64,000 nt of DNA from an uncultured Ruegeria sp. (lineage in GTDB: Bacteria > Pseudomonadota > Alphaproteobacteria > Rhodobacterales > Rhodobacteraceae). The notes under the pieces are model-generated. The model made no database searches, was not told where the DNA came from, and saw only the letters and a program-made list of their open reading frames with translations. Location of the stretch: contig NZ_CANMFF010000001.1 in NCBI RefSeq assembly GCF_947497005.1, forward strand, positions 248,001 to 312,000. Direction: 5' to 3'. A program made the position numbers and the translations under genes. Below are positions 63,200 through 64,000 of the stretch, piece by piece (positions within the stretch are counted from its first letter, which is position 1; each line of letters opens with the position of its first letter).

Positions 63200-64000
63200 G
63201 TGCTGTTGTTGATCGGAGCGTGCCCGGTTGTTGCAAAAACCAACATAGAATCAGCAGCTTTTGTTGTCCCCGAGTGCCAAACCAACGTCGATGAAAAAGG
63301 TAGCCTTATCGCCGGGCTTTTGGGGACAGCGTCTGCGCCCGTAGAGTACGACAACGTTCTTACTGATCATGAGAGTATCTCGATCTTTCCTAGGAGCAGA
63401 TCCGGGCTAAACGTCGAGGTCCAAGCAAGTAAACACTTCGGCCTGGGTACTTCAAATGTTTCCGTAGACACGTCGAACTTTCTCCCTTCCATTATTTTGA
63501 CATTTGTCCGGCGGGAACAATCAATTGCCCACATTTGTTCGGTTCAAATTGTTGAGTACGACCCAGACCTTCACGAAACGGCAACCATCCAATTTGGAGA
63601 GTGTAGCCTAAAGCAAGTATCCGGAGCAGAAGTTCTTCTACCGGGACATGTGCAAATCTGTGAAAGTCCAGAACAACTGGATGAAGTTAGCGGAAGACCA
63701 CTCAGTTTTGTTGACGTTGTTCCAATCACAGGTCGCTTCATTCAAGTAAGGGGTCAATCCGAAGGGCTCGGCGTTTTTTCGTGGAACAGCGGACTTGTGG
63801 AAGGCGCGGATTCTGATGTGCACGAACTACGCAGCATTTGCCCTGTTTGGGTTGTTGAAAGAGCTCCCGCAGAAGTGGATCATCTGCTGCAAACCACGCC
63901 GCTTTGTCAGGACATAGACGGTAAGGATCTTGAAATGAAAGTTGGCGAGAGAACGAACTTATCTCTGTCTAGTTTCAACCGAAACATCAACTTTTCACCG
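63200..64000 (+). CDS. Incomplete exported or lipoprotein frame at the right edge, atypical composition
   Basis: An open frame from about 63182 runs to the window end (about 270 codons), so the 3' end is missing. The N-terminus reads VLLLIGACPVVAKTNIESAA, a hydrophobic stretch with lipobox-like IGAC, typical of an exported lipoprotein. The rest (VVPECQTNVDEKGSLIAGLL, FLPSIILTFVRREQSIAHIC) matches no family I know. The GTG at 63200 is not preceded by a Shine-Dalgarno motif. An in-frame TAA (63179-63181) separates it from an upstream TTG-led stretch that also fits a signal start, so a pseudogene or unusual start is possible. GC is visibly lower (near half) than elsewhere. Confidence 0.45.
   Translation, partial: MLLLIGACPVVAKTNIESAAFVVPECQTNVDEKGSLIAGLLGTASAPVEYDNVLTDHESISIFPRSRSGLNVEVQASKHFGLGTSNVSVDTSNFLPSIILTFVRREQSIAHICSVQIVEYDPDLHETATIQFGECSLKQVSGAEVLLPGHVQICESPEQLDEVSGRPLSFVDVVPITGRFIQVRGQSEGLGVFSWNSGLVEGADSDVHELRSICPVWVVERAPAEVDHLLQTTPLCQDIDGKDLEMKVGERTNLSLSSFNRNINFSP

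Noticed and set aside
63139..63354. 71-codon minus-strand frame at the right edge.
   Set aside because: No start context or motif; overlaps the plus-strand frame that carries an export signal.
1..64000. Search for CRISPR arrays, insertion sequences, rRNA and tRNA genes.
   Set aside because: No regularly spaced direct repeats, no transposase motif with terminal inverted repeats, and no tRNA-like clover-leaf or rRNA sequence was noticed by reading; short RNA genes without strong features could have been missed.

Overview
The window reads as chromosomal DNA of a marine alphaproteobacterium of the Rhodobacteraceae (Roseobacter group). Support for this comes from high GC, the nuo operon with extra reading frames typical of Rhodobacter and Paracoccus relatives, separate nuoC and nuoD, a NuoE with a C-terminal extension, a leucine-degradation cluster beside nuo, and many M20 hydrolases and peptide transport genes. 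I saw no rRNA, tRNA, CRISPR array, transposase or prophage gene. It is mostly core and metabolic DNA, with the oddest sequence at the right edge.

Region by region. (1) 1-9976, minus strand: the start of the complex I operon, nuoA-B-C-(two tiny genes)-D-(periplasmic protein)-E-(DUF5337-like)-F-(MAPEG)-(lipoprotein)-(two DUF5333-like paralogues)-G, with nuoG cut by the left edge. A clear sigma70-type promoter lies upstream of nuoA. (2) 10076-19846, mostly minus strand: leucine/isovalerate catabolism with isovaleryl-CoA dehydrogenase, an acyl-CoA synthetase, both methylcrotonyl-CoA carboxylase subunits, HMG-CoA lyase and a methylglutaconyl-CoA hydratase candidate. An ASCH-domain gene and a secreted protein gene sit inside it. 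A plus-strand OmpW-type porin gene with an FNR-like box interrupts the cluster. (3) 19873-26394: a DegT aminotransferase and phosphoglycolate phosphatase on the minus strand, then glmU-glmS, a pyridoxamine-phosphate-oxidase-like gene and an AlkD-like gene on the plus strand. (4) 26382-29212: a lipoprotein, moaA and the Kdo transferase gene waaA. (5) 29283-39912: a peptide or N-acyl-amino-acid utilisation locus. Three tandem paralogous M20 amidohydrolases, an ArgE-type deacetylase and a fused double ATPase are transcribed leftwards; the binding protein and two permeases are transcribed rightwards from a shared 285-bp region. (6) 39919-46645: an MFS transporter, a DUF3422 protein, a glyoxalase-fold protein, transhydrogenase pntA-pntB, and a membrane methyltransferase. 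(7) 46819-51391: kynureninase, a TetR regulator, and a divergently transcribed two-subunit molybdenum hydroxylase (IorA/IorB type) with a dense repeat operator. (8) 51440-57830: a PuuD-type glutamine amidotransferase, a GlcG-like protein, malate synthase G and aminopeptidase N. (9) 57827-64000: small membrane and unknown proteins, gatB, pepT, a DUF4177-like protein, and an incomplete low-GC exported-protein frame running off the window.

A common theme is catabolism of amino acids and peptides (leucine degradation, peptide import with cytosolic M20 hydrolases, PepN, PepT, kynureninase). These feed acetyl-CoA, the glyoxylate route (malate synthase) and respiration (complex I, transhydrogenase). 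The least explained material is the set of small membrane and exported proteins embedded in the nuo operon, the triple amidohydrolase array, several strong palindromic regulatory regions, and the atypical right-edge gene. I found no clear evidence of a wholly new defence or mobile system.
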